From Lachnospiraceae bacterium (GTDB taxonomy: Bacteria; Bacillota; Clostridia; Lachnospirales; Lachnospiraceae): a stretch of DNA of 64,000 bases. Each line of letters opens with the position of its first letter. Within the stretch, counting starts at the first letter, position 1. Positions 8,582 to 17,526 of this stretch are shown one piece after another. The notes beneath the pieces are model-generated. The model was not told the DNA's origin and ran no database searches. It saw only the letters and a list, made by a program, of their open reading frames with translations. The DNA lies in NCBI GenBank assembly GCA_015056865.1, contig SVFM01000001.1, positions 145,266 through 209,265 on the forward strand. Reading direction: 5' to 3'. The position numbers and the translations under genes are program-made.

Positions 8582-9397
8582 ATGAAAAGTGTGTGTGTGA
8601 TCACCGGAGGCGGTAGCGGCATGGGGCTGACGGCAGCCAAGAACATGCCCAAGGACAAAATCATTGTTGTAACGGGACGCACCCTGTCCAAGCTGGAGAC
8701 GGCTGTGAAGGAACTGCAGGAGCTGGGGTATGAGGCCTATGCCAAGACCTGTGATACCTCCAACAGGCAGCAGGTGCGTGAACTTGCGGAATATGCAGCC
8801 GGTCTTGGTGAAATTAAGAACGTAATTAATGCAGCCGGTCTTTCGCCGGCCATGGCAGATCCGGAAAAATTGATACGCGTAAATGCGCTTGGCACAGTGT
8901 ATGTAAATGAAGAATTTGCAAAGCTTATGAAGGCAGGGAGCGTTATCGTAGATATTTCTTCCAACTCAGCCTATATCCTGCCGGATTTTCTTGCGAGTAA
9001 AAAGACCTTTGCCCTTGCGGATCAGAACGAAGAAAAGTTTGTGAAGAAGATTCTGGGCCTTCCCAATAAATTAAAAGGATATAAAGCGTCAGGCCTTGCC
9101 TACGGCCTTTCTAAGAAATTTGTTATCTGGTATGCAGCGAAGTGCGCATATGAATTCGGAAGCAAGGGCATCCGCGTATGTTCTTTAAGCCCCGGACTGA
9201 TTGCTACCGATATGGGCAATTTGGAGGCAGAAGAAGGTGGTAGCCTGATCAACACAACCGCAGAAAGGCGTATGGGCAAACCGGAAGAGCTGGGATATGC
9301 CATCGCTACCGTGGCAGATGAAAGAAACGGTTATCTTGCAGGCGTTGATGTACTGGTTGACGGAGGCAGTGTTGTTGGCAAAAAATACGTGAAATAG
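8582..9397 (+). CDS. Short-chain dehydrogenase/reductase (SDR) with an enlarged loop
   Basis: A 271-residue NAD(P)-dependent oxidoreductase. The cofactor motif TGGGSGMG is at 8-15, NAAG at 83-86, catalytic Ser at 127 or 130, YGLSK with Tyr174 and Lys178, and the C-terminal VDGGS stretch. The spacing from Ser to Tyr is about 45 residues, against roughly 13 in classical SDRs, so some 30 residues (rich in Lys, KKTFALADQNEEKFVKK) are inserted beside the active site and probably shape substrate binding. The substrate is unknown; steroid-, sugar- or acyl-type SDRs are all possible. Single-gene unit divergent from the liv operon and followed by a terminator. GAGAGGAG precedes the ATG. Confidence 0.85.
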   Translation: MKSVCVITGGGSGMGLTAAKNMPKDKIIVVTGRTLSKLETAVKELQELGYEAYAKTCDTSNRQQVRELAEYAAGLGEIKNVINAAGLSPAMADPEKLIRVNALGTVYVNEEFAKLMKAGSVIVDISSNSAYILPDFLASKKTFALADQNEEKFVKKILGLPNKLKGYKASGLAYGLSKKFVIWYAAKCAYEFGSKGIRVCSLSPGLIATDMGNLEAEEGGSLINTTAERRMGKPEELGYAIATVADERNGYLAGVDVLVDGGSVVGKKYVK

Positions 9398-9410
9398 TTG
9401 CTATAAGAAG

Positions 9411-9444
9411 GGCAGTTTATCTTTTGTATAAACTGTCTTTTTTT
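9411..9444 (+). terminator. Terminator of the SDR gene
   Basis: Stem GCAGTTTAT/ATAAACTGT with a short loop followed by a T7 tract at 9438-9444. Confidence 0.85.
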
Positions 9445-9455
9445 AGCTGCAATAA

Positions 9456-10120
9456 ATGAAAAAACATAGCAAATGGTATTGATTTTTTGTTTACAGAGGC
9501 ATCTGCAGACAAGAGGACTTCTGAACTATTGATGAGGATGATTATTGAGCGGGCAACCGGATTGACTGTGGGGAAACTTATGATCGAGACACAAAAGACA
9601 GTTAACGGAATAGATACAGACTGTCATGGAATACGGTTAGATGTGTCCATTAGAGAAGTGACTGCCGAAGACGGACGGACTGTGCAGCTGTTTGATGTGG
9701 AACCCAATAATGTAAAAAGCGTTCATTTGCCAAAGCGCAGCCGTTATTATCAGGCTCTGACCGATGTGAAGTTACTGGAGGCGGGAGTCGATTACGAGAA
9801 TTTGCCGGACATGTGGACAATTTGGATTTTGCCATATGATCCTTTTGGAAAGAATTATATGCTGTATTCCGTAAAAAATAGGGTGGAAGAATGTCCGGGA
9901 ATGGAGTATAATGATGGTGTCAAAAAACTGTTTTTATATACAGGCGGAAAAAGAGGCGGAAGCGGTGGAAGAGAACACTCATGAGGTTACAGAGAGTGTG
10001 GAACAGCGTATGGCGAAATTGACAAGGATTCTGTTGGATGCGGAACGATATGAGGATTTGAGACGTATCACGCAGGACAAAGAATATCGGAAAAGGATGC
10101 TGGCAGAGTATTGCATATGA
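9456..10120 (+). pseudogene. Degenerate PD-(D/E)XK nuclease family transposase (Rpn-like)
   Basis: The sequence matches the PD-(D/E)XK transposase/Rpn family: IETQKTVNGIDTDCHGIRLDV, then LFDVEPN (normally NVEMQ), LPKRSRYYQALTDVKLLEAG, and YDPFGKNYMLYSVKNR. It is broken twice. At the start, the plausible ATG at 9456 runs into a stop within eight codons and the conserved frame is entered without a start codon (first TTG at 9487). Near 9953 the frame shifts at an A5 run; reducing it to A4 joins the first frame (VKKLFLYTGGK) to EAEAVEENTHEVTES and the family's C-terminal DAERYEDLRRITQDKEY. A slippage event in the A run is the simplest cause. Its TGA overlaps the next gene's ATG (ATGA). Confidence 0.8.
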
Positions 10121-11268
10121 AAAAGAGTTGGATTAATAATTTGAGAAAATTAGATACCGTACTGGTGATATCAGGTGTGCTGGCAATCCTTTCCATGTTT
10201 ATCAATCCTCCGGGAAGGGAGTACCTGGAATTTATTGATGTGCGGGTGCTTTGCCTTCTGTTTTCGCTGATGGCAGTCATCGGTGGCCTGGGTCAGGAAG
10301 GGATCTTTGAGAAAGCGGCAGCGGTGCTGGCCGGGCGGGCCGGAACCCTCAGGATGCTGGCGTACATACTGGTGGGATTGTGCTTTTTTTCGTCCATGTT
10401 TATCACCAATGATGTGGCGCTGATTACTTTTGTTCCCATGACAATCTTCATGCTGCGGGGGCATAGGCAAAAGCAGATGATCCTTGTGATCGTGTTGGAG
10501 ACCATAGGGGCCAATCTGGGGAGCATGCTGCTGCCCTTTGGGAATCCGCAGAATTTGTATATATATGGAAAATATAATATGGGACTGGCAGAATTCTTGA
10601 TTACTATGTTGCCTGTCTGGCTGTTTAGTCTGGTGTTGCTGGCAGTATTGATCCGGGTTCTGATCCCGGGAGAGGCGTTGGGACTGACAGGAGAACAGGA
10701 GAATGTCGGGGAAAGGGCACAGAAAGAGCCCACGCATATGGTCAGGAGCAAGCGGAATGTGATTCTTTACTGTATCTTGTTTGTGGTATGCATTTGTGGT
10801 GTGCTTCGTTTTCTTCCATATTATGTAGTACTGTTGCTGGTAGTGGCTGTATTTCTGGCGGTTGCTCCCGGTGTACTCAGAAAGGTGGATTACGGGCTTC
10901 TTTTAACCTTTTTGTTTTTCTTTATCTTCGTGGGAAATTTATCTCGCATAGAAACAGTGCAACAGGTGGCAAAAGAACTTCTAGAGGGCAGAGTGGTGCT
11001 GGCCAGTGCATTGATCAGTCAGGTGATCAGCAATGTACCTGCCGCGCTGATGCTCTCCGGCTTTACCGGGGAAGGTGCTCAGCTGCTGCTGGGAGTCAAT
11101 ATCGGCGGCCTGGGCACCTTGATCGCATCCATGGCCAGTCTGATTTCCTATAAATATTATAAGGCATCCCCGGAAGCGGACGGGAAAGGATATTTTTTGT
11201 GGTTTACGGGTCTGAATGTACTTTTGCTGGTCATTTTTTTAGTTCTCCAGCGCTTTCTGCCTGTTTGA
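10117..11268 (+). CDS. SLC13/ArsB-superfamily anion permease (CitT-like domain)
   Basis: A 383-residue membrane protein with about ten hydrophobic segments. Two half-site signatures of the ion transporter superfamily are visible: SSMFITNDVALITFVP near residue 90 and LGSMLLPFGNPQNLYIYGKY near 130, plus the second-half counterpart SQVISNVPAALMLSGFT and GVNIGGLGTLIASMASL. Relatives move arsenite, sodium/H+, citrate or dicarboxylates; the substrate here is not decidable. The start is taken at ATG 10117, which overlaps the pseudogene stop in ATGA; a TTG at 10111 is less likely. Its 3' end overlaps the convergent AraC gene by 38 nt. Confidence 0.82.
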   Translation: MKKSWINNLRKLDTVLVISGVLAILSMFINPPGREYLEFIDVRVLCLLFSLMAVIGGLGQEGIFEKAAAVLAGRAGTLRMLAYILVGLCFFSSMFITNDVALITFVPMTIFMLRGHRQKQMILVIVLETIGANLGSMLLPFGNPQNLYIYGKYNMGLAEFLITMLPVWLFSLVLLAVLIRVLIPGEALGLTGEQENVGERAQKEPTHMVRSKRNVILYCILFVVCICGVLRFLPYYVVLLLVVAVFLAVAPGVLRKVDYGLLLTFLFFFIFVGNLSRIETVQQVAKELLEGRVVLASALISQVISNVPAALMLSGFTGEGAQLLLGVNIGGLGTLIASMASLISYKYYKASPEADGKGYFLWFTGLNVLLLVIFLVLQRFLPV

Positions 11269-12019
11269 TATAGGCCCTGGGTGACATGCCAAAATGTTTT
11301 TTGAAAATTTTTGAAAAGTGATATAGATCAGGATATCCCACAGACAGTGCCGCTGTAGTGGGTGATTCCCCATGGGCGATCATCAGCTCGGCGGCTTTTG
11401 TTAATCTAAGGTTGATCAGGTATTCTTGTGGGGAAATCCCCATGCGCTGAGAAAAGACCGTAGAAAAATAGCTGCGGTCAAGATTTAAACGCTTTGCAAT
11501 TTCTAATACAGTGATGCCGTTTCCGTATTCGGCATGCATGCAATGGATTGCCTTGTCTATGTAGTCGGATACAGGTTTTCTCTGTTCCAGCAGGAGAGCC
11601 ATCAGCTTCCAAAGACAGCTGGACAGATAAGCACTGCGGCCGTTTTCCATATTCTTACAAAGGATCATTTCCTGAAAAAGTTCTCCCGCACCCGGGCAGT
11701 TCAGGATGGGCTGTGAAAAGAATTCAGGCAGTTCTTCCTGTGTGGTAAAACCGATCCAGATGTAGTTCCATGGATTCTCCGGGTCGGCTTCGTAGTAGGT
11801 CTCCAAATAAGGCGGTATGACAAAAATTTCCCCCGGACCTACCCGGTGGGTGACGCCTTGTCGAACAAAAGTACCGAACCCGGAAACAATGTAATGTAAC
11901 AACCAGTGTGGACGCACGGCAGGACCGAAACTGTGGGAAGGGTGACAGGTTTGATAGCCAAACTGCATGGGGTTTAATCCGCCGTACTGATAGTCGATGA
12001 CAAATTCTGAGTGAACCAT
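11231..12019 (-). CDS. AraC-family regulator with cupin domain, likely controlling the adjacent alpha-galactosidase
   Basis: About 262 residues. The N-terminal cupin-like sensor (HYIVSGFGTF, GPGEIFVIPPY, WNYIWIGF) is typical of sugar-responsive AraC proteins such as MsmR and RafR; the C-terminal third holds two HTH motifs (ITVLEIAKRLNLDRSYFSTVF and the FSKIFKKHFGMSPRAY segment). The ORF is open 30 codons further upstream, but the ATG at 12019 has GGAGG 8 nt before it, whereas the upstream codons do not. It is divergent from melA, the usual arrangement for an activator of alpha-galactoside use. The C-terminus overlaps the convergent permease gene. Confidence 0.88.
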   Translation of the reverse strand: MVHSEFVIDYQYGGLNPMQFGYQTCHPSHSFGPAVRPHWLLHYIVSGFGTFVRQGVTHRVGPGEIFVIPPYLETYYEADPENPWNYIWIGFTTQEELPEFFSQPILNCPGAGELFQEMILCKNMENGRSAYLSSCLWKLMALLLEQRKPVSDYIDKAIHCMHAEYGNGITVLEIAKRLNLDRSYFSTVFSQRMGISPQEYLINLRLTKAAELMIAHGESPTTAALSVGYPDLYHFSKIFKKHFGMSPRAYIKQAESAGELKK

Positions 12020-12040
12020 ATAGTATCCTCCATATCCAAC

Positions 12041-12070
12041 ATTATAACAAGTTTTCACAGCAAAAATCAA
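12041..12070 (-). promoter_or_regulatory. Promoter of the araC-type gene in the araC-melA divergent region
   Basis: Minus strand TTGATT (12065-12070), 18-nt spacer, TATAAT (12041-12046). The opposite strand toward melA shows only a poor match (TTGCAT near 12078, TAAAAG near 12099), which would fit a promoter that needs the AraC activator. Confidence 0.6.
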
Positions 12071-12130
12071 TCCTACTTTGCATCGATTTCTGATATGGTA
12101 AAAGTACAAACATTTTGAGGAGGAAAGCGT

Positions 12131-13450
12131 ATGAAGATTACATTTATGGGTGCAGGCAGTACCGTATTTGCAAGAAACGTGATCGGTGACTGTATGTGTT
12201 CCGATGTTTTAAAGGACAGTGTGTTTGCACTTTATGACATCGATGGAGACAGACTGAAAGAGAGCCAGGAGATCCTGGAGGCAATGCGTCAGGTGATGGA
12301 ATGCAATTGTAAGATCGAGTGCTATCAGGGCGTAGAGAACCGCAAGGCAGCCCTGAAGGGAGCCAGTTTCGTGATCAATGCGATCCAGGTAGGTGGTTAT
12401 GATCCCTGCACCATCATTGACTTTGAGATTCCCAAGAAGTATGGTTTGAGACAGACCATCGGGGATACACTGGGCATCGGCGGTATCATGCGTGCACTGC
12501 GTACCATTCCCGTTATGGAGGATTTTGCCAGAGACATGCTGGAGGTGTGTCCGGATGCGCTTATGCTGAACTACACCAACCCTATGGGCATGCTTACAGG
12601 CTATATGCAGAGATACACCGGAGCCAAGACCCTTGGCCTGTGCCACAGCGTGCAGGTATGTGCCAAGGCATTGCTGGAACAGTTTGGCATGGAAGACAAG
12701 CTGGAGGGGAGAAAAGAATTGATCGCCGGTATCAACCACATGGGATGGCTTTTGGAGCTGCGGGATAAGGATGGTAATGATCTGTATCCTGTGATCAAGC
12801 CTCTGGTTGCAGCAAGAATGGCTGATCCGGACTGTCACGACAGGGTGCGTCTGGACTATATCAATCACTTCGGCTATTACTGTACCGAGTCCAGCGAACA
12901 CAATGCAGAGTATAATATGTTCTACATCAAGAGCAAGTATCCCGAGCTTATCGAGCGCTACAACATTCCTCTGGACGAGTATCCCAGACGCTGCGTAGGG
13001 CAGATCGAAGGCTGGAAGAAAGAATATGCGGAGCTGAAAGAGGGCGGCATGAAGAAGCATGAGCGTTCCCACGAGTATGCATCCAGGATCATGGAAGCCA
13101 TGGTTGCCAACACGCCTTATAAGATTGGGGGCAACGTGATCAACAAGGGCCATCTGATCACCAACTTACCTGAGGATGCCTGCGTTGAGGTTCCTTGTCT
13201 GGTAGACGGTTACGGCATCCATCCTTGCCATGTAGGTGCCCTGCCTGTACAGTGCGCAGCGATGAACATGACCAATGTGAATGTACAGCTGTTGACCATT
13301 GAGGCTGCACATACGCTGAAGAAGGAGCATATCTATCAGGCTGCTATGATGGATCCTCATACTGCAAGCGAGCTGGATATCGACAGCATCAAGAAAATGG
13401 TAGATGAATTGATCGACGCTCACGGAGATTATCTGCCGAAATATAAATAA
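12131..13450 (+). CDS. melA: Glycoside hydrolase family 4 alpha-galactosidase (MelA-like)
   Basis: A 439-residue cytoplasmic enzyme of GH4, which cleaves alpha-galactosides such as melibiose through an NAD+-dependent oxidation-elimination mechanism with a divalent metal. The NAD motif GAGSTVFARN is at 7-16, NYTNPM near 147-152, GLCHSVQ with metal ligand Cys171, and GINHMGW with His203. DTLGIGGI, typical of the MelA branch rather than the 6-phospho-alpha-glucosidase branch, is near 112. GGAGGAAAG precedes the ATG. The gene is divergent from an AraC regulator; no transporter or raffinose genes lie beside it, so substrate entry must be encoded elsewhere. Confidence 0.92.
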   Translation: MKITFMGAGSTVFARNVIGDCMCSDVLKDSVFALYDIDGDRLKESQEILEAMRQVMECNCKIECYQGVENRKAALKGASFVINAIQVGGYDPCTIIDFEIPKKYGLRQTIGDTLGIGGIMRALRTIPVMEDFARDMLEVCPDALMLNYTNPMGMLTGYMQRYTGAKTLGLCHSVQVCAKALLEQFGMEDKLEGRKELIAGINHMGWLLELRDKDGNDLYPVIKPLVAARMADPDCHDRVRLDYINHFGYYCTESSEHNAEYNMFYIKSKYPELIERYNIPLDEYPRRCVGQIEGWKKEYAELKEGGMKKHERSHEYASRIMEAMVANTPYKIGGNVINKGHLITNLPEDACVEVPCLVDGYGIHPCHVGALPVQCAAMNMTNVNVQLLTIEAAHTLKKEHIYQAAMMDPHTASELDIDSIKKMVDELIDAHGDYLPKYK

Positions 13451-13460
13451 GAAGTATTCC

Positions 13461-13494
13461 AAATGCGCAGGACACATAGAGGTTCTGCGTATTT
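13461..13494 (+). terminator. Hairpin after melA
   Basis: Stem AAATGCGCAG/CTGCGTATTT (one G-T pair) with a 14-nt loop; the following tract GCTTGCACTTTTT is only moderately T-rich. Confidence 0.55.
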
Positions 13495-13508
13495 GCTTGC
13501 ACTTTTTC

Positions 13509-13537
13509 TTGAACTTGCCATGAACAGGGTATAAAAT
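13509..13537 (+). promoter_or_regulatory. Promoter for ybaK
   Basis: TTGAAC (13509-13514), 17-nt spacer, TAAAAT (13532-13537), about 33 nt before the ybaK start. Confidence 0.55.
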
Positions 13538-13570
13538 AATGATCATAAAACAAGGTACAGGTGAAGTAAG

Positions 13571-14059
13571 ATGGCAAAGACAAAGGAAGTAAAGACCAAT
13601 GCAATGCGGATATTGGAATCCATGAAGATCCCTTTTGGGCATTATACCTACGAGTGCGAGGAGTTCGTGGATGGCCTGCAGACCGCTGATCTGCTGGGGC
13701 TGCCCCATGAAAAGGTCTATAAGACGCTGGTAACTATGGGAGGCAGAGACTATTTTGTGTTTGTGATCCCCATTGAGGCAGAACTGGATCTGAAAAAGGC
13801 AGCCAGAGCAGTGGGGCAGAAGGCACTTAGTATGATACACGTGAAAGATATCAATTCCGTCACAGGCTATATCCGGGGAGGCTGTACAGCCATAGGCATG
13901 AAAAAGCAGTATGTGACCAAGATCGATACCACCGCCCTGGAGTTTGCGCAGATCATTGTCAGCGGAGGGCGGATCGGCTCCCAGATAGAGCTGGCCCCTC
14001 AGGATCTGGCCAAAGCAGCCTGCGGGGAGTTTGCGGATGTGATCAGAGGGCTGGAATAG
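13571..14059 (+). CDS. ybaK: Cys-tRNA(Pro)/Cys-tRNA(Cys) deacylase YbaK
   Basis: A 162-residue single-domain protein of the YbaK/EbsC editing family, which hydrolyses mis-charged Cys-tRNA(Pro) in trans. Family features: NAMRILESMKIPFGHYTY at the N-terminus, LPHEKVYKTLVT with the catalytic Lys, and VTGYIRGGCTAIGMKKQY carrying the GXXP-equivalent loop. Length and order match E. coli YbaK. AGGTGAAG precedes the ATG. Independent transcription unit between melA and ptb. Confidence 0.93.
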   Translation: MAKTKEVKTNAMRILESMKIPFGHYTYECEEFVDGLQTADLLGLPHEKVYKTLVTMGGRDYFVFVIPIEAELDLKKAARAVGQKALSMIHVKDINSVTGYIRGGCTAIGMKKQYVTKIDTTALEFAQIIVSGGRIGSQIELAPQDLAKAACGEFADVIRGLE

Positions 14060-14062
14060 AGG

Positions 14063-14091
14063 TTGATTTTTAAAACGGACCGTGCTATTAT
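14063..14091 (+). promoter_or_regulatory. Promoter of ptb-buk
   Basis: TTGATT (14063-14068), 17-nt spacer, TATTAT (14086-14091), directly after the ybaK stop and 46 nt before ptb. Confidence 0.6.
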
Positions 14092-14137
14092 TTTAACGAA
14101 AACAAAAGGAAATCCGTGAGGATGGAAAGGTGCAAAG

Positions 14138-15061
14138 ATGAATAAGAGTTTTGATGAGATTATTGCGAAAGTAAAAGAGTGCGGCATGAAGAAGGTGGCG
14201 GTCTCTGTTGCCCAGGATGAGGCTGTGCTGGAGGCTGTCAGAGAGGCCAAGAAGCGTGGGATTGCAGATGCGATCCTGGTAGGTGATGCGGAGAAGATAG
14301 GGGCCATTGCTGCCCAGATCGACATGGATCTGTCAGAGTTTCAGATCATCCACGAGCCGGATATGATCCAGGCTTCCTTAAAGGCAGTTAAGCTGGCGCA
14401 CGACGGTGAAGCTGATATGTATATGAAGGGCGTAATTGATACAAAGAACTTTTTAAAGAGTGTATTAGATAAGGAAGTGGGACTTCGTACCGGTGGCGTT
14501 CTCTCTCATGTATGCGTGTTTGATATCCCCGGTATCGACAGACTGCTGTATCTGACAGATGTGGCATTTATGACCTATCCTACCTTGGAGGACAAGGTGA
14601 ATATCATTAAGAATACTTTGCCTGTGGCAAAGGCCTGCGGACTGGACTGTCCCAAGATAGCGCCGCTGGCAGCAGTGGAAGTGGTAAATCCCAAGATGGA
14701 GGTTACTGTGGAGGCGGCAGAGCTTACCAGAATGAACCGGAAAGGGGAATTGACCGGTTGTATCATCGACGGTCCTTTGTCCCTGGATCTGGCTATTGAT
14801 CCCGAGGCTGCCAAGCACAAGGGTGCAACAGACAGACCCATCCAGGGAGATGCGGACGTGCTTCTGTTCCCGGATATTCATGCAGGCAACCTGGTGTACA
14901 AGGCCATCGTACATATGGTGCCCGGAGTGAAAAATGGTTGTATACTGACCGGAACCAAGGTGCCTGTGATTTTGACCAGCCGTTCTGATACCTTTGAGAC
15001 AAAAGTAAATTCTATGGCTCTGGCAGCTGTTGTAGCAGAAGAAATGAAGAAAAACGCTTAA
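14138..15061 (+). CDS. ptb: Phosphate butyryltransferase
   Basis: A 307-residue phosphotransacylase of normal Ptb length. It converts butyryl-CoA and phosphate to butyryl phosphate and CoA in the cytoplasm. Visible features are the ADMYMKGVIDTKNFLKSVLD and RTGGVLSHVCVFDIPG segments, TGCIIDGPLSLDLAID, and the C-terminal DIHAGNLVYKAI region that separates Ptb from Pta. Immediately followed by buk (21-nt gap), the classical ATP-yielding end of butyrate fermentation. A G-rich ribosome site (GGAAAGG) lies before the ATG. A branched-chain acyl specificity is possible given the liv operon, but the butyrate cluster at 45-51 kb favours butyryl-CoA. Confidence 0.94.
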   Translation: MNKSFDEIIAKVKECGMKKVAVSVAQDEAVLEAVREAKKRGIADAILVGDAEKIGAIAAQIDMDLSEFQIIHEPDMIQASLKAVKLAHDGEADMYMKGVIDTKNFLKSVLDKEVGLRTGGVLSHVCVFDIPGIDRLLYLTDVAFMTYPTLEDKVNIIKNTLPVAKACGLDCPKIAPLAAVEVVNPKMEVTVEAAELTRMNRKGELTGCIIDGPLSLDLAIDPEAAKHKGATDRPIQGDADVLLFPDIHAGNLVYKAIVHMVPGVKNGCILTGTKVPVILTSRSDTFETKVNSMALAAVVAEEMKKNA

Positions 15062-15082
15062 ACATAGAGGAGGTAAAATCAT

Positions 15083-16150
15083 ATGTCTATCAAAAGTTTA
15101 ATTATCAATCCCGGTTCCACTTCTACCAAGATCGGTGTGTTTGAGGATGAGACCCTGTTGTTTGAGGAAACACTGAGACATTCCACAGAGGAGATTAGCC
15201 AATATGCAGCTATCGTGGATCAGAAAGACTTCCGCAAGAAGATCATTACTGATCTGTTGGAAAGCAAAAACTTTGATGTGAAATCTCTGGATGTGATCGT
15301 AGGCCGCGGCGGTATGTTAAAGCCCATCCCCGGCGGTACCTATGCGGTAACCGATGCCCTGATCGAAGATCTGAAAGCCGGTGTATCCGGTCAGCATGCT
15401 TCCAATCTGGGCGGTATTCTGGCCAAGGAGATCGGTGATGCCATCGGCGTACCTTCTTATATTGTAGATCCTGTAGTAGTGGATGAGCTGATGCCGATTG
15501 CCAGATACTCCGGCGTACCCGAGCTTCCCCGTGTCAGCATTTTCCATGCCCTGAACCAGAAGGCTGTGGCCAAGAGATATGCCAAGGAGTGCGGCAAGGA
15601 TTATGAGTCTCTTCGTCTGGTGGTAGTACACATGGGCGGCGGTGTGTCCGTAGGTGCTCATGAGTACGGCAAAGTAGTGGATGTGTTCAATGCCTTGGAT
15701 GGTGACGGAGCCTTTTCACCCGAGAGAGCCGGTGCAGTGCCTGCAGGCGCTCTGATCAAGATGTGCTTCTCCGGACAGTATACGCAGAAAGAAATATACA
15801 GCAAGATCGTGGGCAAGGGCGGCTTTAACGCTTACCTGGGTACCAATGATATGCGTGAGGTGACCAAGCGTGCAGAGGCTGGAGAGGAAAAGGCCATAGA
15901 GGCAAAGGAAGCCTTCATCCTGCAGGTGGCAAAGGATATCGGCTCCATGGCCTGCGTGCTGAACGGTAAAGTAGACCAGATCATTTTGACCGGCGGTATC
16001 GCCTATGGCAAAGAAGTGGTAGAGGCTCTGAGAGAGAGAGCAGGCTGGATCGCTCCTTTCACCGTATATCCCGGTGAGGACGAGTTGCTGGCTCTGGCAC
16101 AGGGTGCTATCCGTGTGATGACCGGTGAGGAAGAAGCAGCAAAATATTAA
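15083..16150 (+). CDS. buk: Butyrate kinase
   Basis: A 355-residue acetokinase-family enzyme that makes ATP from butyryl phosphate. The ASKHA phosphate loop [12 protein letters not shown] is at residues 9-20; [21 protein letters not shown] near 175 is the second phosphate-binding segment; [12 protein letters not shown] near 295 the adenosine motif. AGGAGGT precedes the ATG. With ptb it forms a two-gene operon closed by the terminator at 16164. Confidence 0.95.
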   Translation: MSIKSLIINPGSTSTKIGVFEDETLLFEETLRHSTEEISQYAAIVDQKDFRKKIITDLLESKNFDVKSLDVIVGRGGMLKPIPGGTYAVTDALIEDLKAGVSGQHASNLGGILAKEIGDAIGVPSYIVDPVVVDELMPIARYSGVPELPRVSIFHALNQKAVAKRYAKECGKDYESLRLVVVHMGGGVSVGAHEYGKVVDVFNALDGDGAFSPERAGAVPAGALIKMCFSGQYTQKEIYSKIVGKGGFNAYLGTNDMREVTKRAEAGEEKAIEAKEAFILQVAKDIGSMACVLNGKVDQIILTGGIAYGKEVVEALRERAGWIAPFTVYPGEDELLALAQGAIRVMTGEEEAAKY

Positions 16151-16163
16151 TTTATAAGCTAAT

Positions 16164-16198
16164 GGGACCTCTTTTTTGATTAAAAGGGGTCCTTTTTT
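16164..16198 (+). terminator. Terminator of ptb-buk
   Basis: Stem GGACCTCTTTT/AAAAGGGGTCC (one G-T pair) followed by T6. It also lies at the 3' end of the convergent HTH gene. Confidence 0.88.
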
Positions 16199-16841
16199 AA
16201 TTTGTTTTCTCTATCAAATCAATGACTTCGCAGCACAAAACTTTTGCTAGTATAATAAGATACTCTGTTTGAGCTTTATTGATGTTTTTTTGGCGTTGTT
16301 CGTATTGCTGGATGGTTCGTACAGGAATGCCGGACAATTCTGCAAGTTCACGTTGGCTAAGCCCGGACTTTTGCCTCAGTAGCTTGAGATTGGATTCGGG
16401 CCTTGCAACTTTGTATAAAGTGTTCATTTTATCCACAAACTGTCGGATATCCATTTCATGATAGGGAGAGTAAAGGGCTCTAATGTCTTCAATGGGGACA
16501 TACTGTACAATTTCCTTAAAACCCATGGAGGTTTCCCACTGATAATAGGCTAAGGCCCAGCCGGTCCAGAATTCTTCGCTGCGGTCCATAGTGTAATTGG
16601 GCTTGACTCGTTTATGGGTATTACCTGTGTGTTCCAGTACCTGATAGGCAAGCTCAACACCAGACATCCCAACAATGAGGGTAAAATCACCGCTTTCAAA
16701 ACGTGATGCAATGCCGGAGCGTAGAAACAGGGAGAAAAACTCTGTGAGATCATATTCGAGATCGTACACTGCATAATCCAGCATGCGGCCTAGGGCTGTG
16801 CGGGCTTTTTCAAGATAAACTTTATCGTAAGCGTGAATCAT
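16197..16841 (-). CDS. HTH-domain protein, putative antitoxin of a DUF3990 pair
   Basis: A 214-residue protein. The first 140 residues form an unassigned helical domain (GRMLDYAVYDLEYDLTEFFSLFL, then FWTGWALAYYQWET, with a Trp/Tyr-rich face). The last 65 residues are an XRE/Cro helix-turn-helix: LKLLRQKSGLSQRELAEL, then GIPVRTIQQYEQRQKNINKA. It begins 20 nt inside the end of the DUF3990 gene, so the two are translationally coupled. In this arrangement the HTH protein would neutralise the partner and bind the palindrome at 17528-17549. The antitoxin role is inferred from the arrangement; the HTH is seen directly. Confidence 0.72.
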   Translation of the reverse strand: MIHAYDKVYLEKARTALGRMLDYAVYDLEYDLTEFFSLFLRSGIASRFESGDFTLIVGMSGVELAYQVLEHTGNTHKRVKPNYTMDRSEEFWTGWALAYYQWETSMGFKEIVQYVPIEDIRALYSPYHEMDIRQFVDKMNTLYKVARPESNLKLLRQKSGLSQRELAELSGIPVRTIQQYEQRQKNINKAQTEYLIILAKVLCCEVIDLIEKTN

Positions 16842-17499
16842 TTGGCCTTATCTCCTCGTCCATAATTTGTGTAATATATAAGTCGCCGCGCATGCGTTTG
16901 CTGCGCTCAACATGGAAGTATTCTCGGCGTGCGGTTTTGTCCCGCAGCATCTTTCGGGCATACCATTCATCACTTTGGGCAATTTCGCTCCCCAGAAACT
17001 TGAGACATTCAAACGCATATTTACTCTTGAGAACAAACTGCTGACCAAGTTTCCCAAGATGCATGGCGTTGTTAAGCTGACGATAAGAAATTGTGCCATT
17101 TATGAAGTCTTGGGCAAAGGAAAAATAGCTGTCATCGGCACGATAGCCGATAATTGCATCAAAAGATTCATAATCAACGGTGAAGTTGGATAGCAGATAT
17201 GCCTTTGCTTCCGCGGCCAGTCCAGAGGGGATGTCGAACTCGCGATTGGACAGTAATACTGTAAGCCAGTGTAAAATGCAATATTCCGGTGCATTCAGGT
17301 CTAGGATGTGTAAAAATTCACAATCAATCTCGTAGCAGTTGGCATAGCCATCCTGATTTTTGCCAACACCCCATTCCTTAGCCATTTCAAGAGTGTCGGT
17401 GCAATAAAAACCCAGGCCGTAATCGTTATAAGGTTTTCCATATCCAAATAAAGGTTGCTCAATGATTTTTGAAGAACCGTGATATATTTTTTTGATCAT
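16822..17499 (-). CDS. DUF3990 protein, putative ADP-ribosyltransferase-like toxin
   Basis: A 225-residue protein matching DUF3990: YHGSSKIIEQP at residues 6-16, then DYGLGFYCTDTLEMAKEWG at 26-44, then the Tyr-Asp-rich DYESFDAIIGYRADDSYFSFAQDFI. HGS...G.GFY.T is the strand/loop arrangement seen in ADP-ribosyltransferase-fold families, where the conserved His and Tyr hold NAD. It is the first gene of a two-gene operon with an XRE-type HTH partner and an autoregulatory-looking promoter. Such pairs behave as toxin-antitoxin or abortive infection modules. Toxic activity and target are not known from the sequence. Confidence 0.72.
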   Translation of the reverse strand: MIKKIYHGSSKIIEQPLFGYGKPYNDYGLGFYCTDTLEMAKEWGVGKNQDGYANCYEIDCEFLHILDLNAPEYCILHWLTVLLSNREFDIPSGLAAEAKAYLLSNFTVDYESFDAIIGYRADDSYFSFAQDFINGTISYRQLNNAMHLGKLGQQFVLKSKYAFECLKFLGSEIAQSDEWYARKMLRDKTARREYFHVERSKRMRGDLYITQIMDEEIRPNDSRLR

Positions 17500-17526
17500 A
17501 AATATAGAGTCTCCGTTTTTGTTTAT

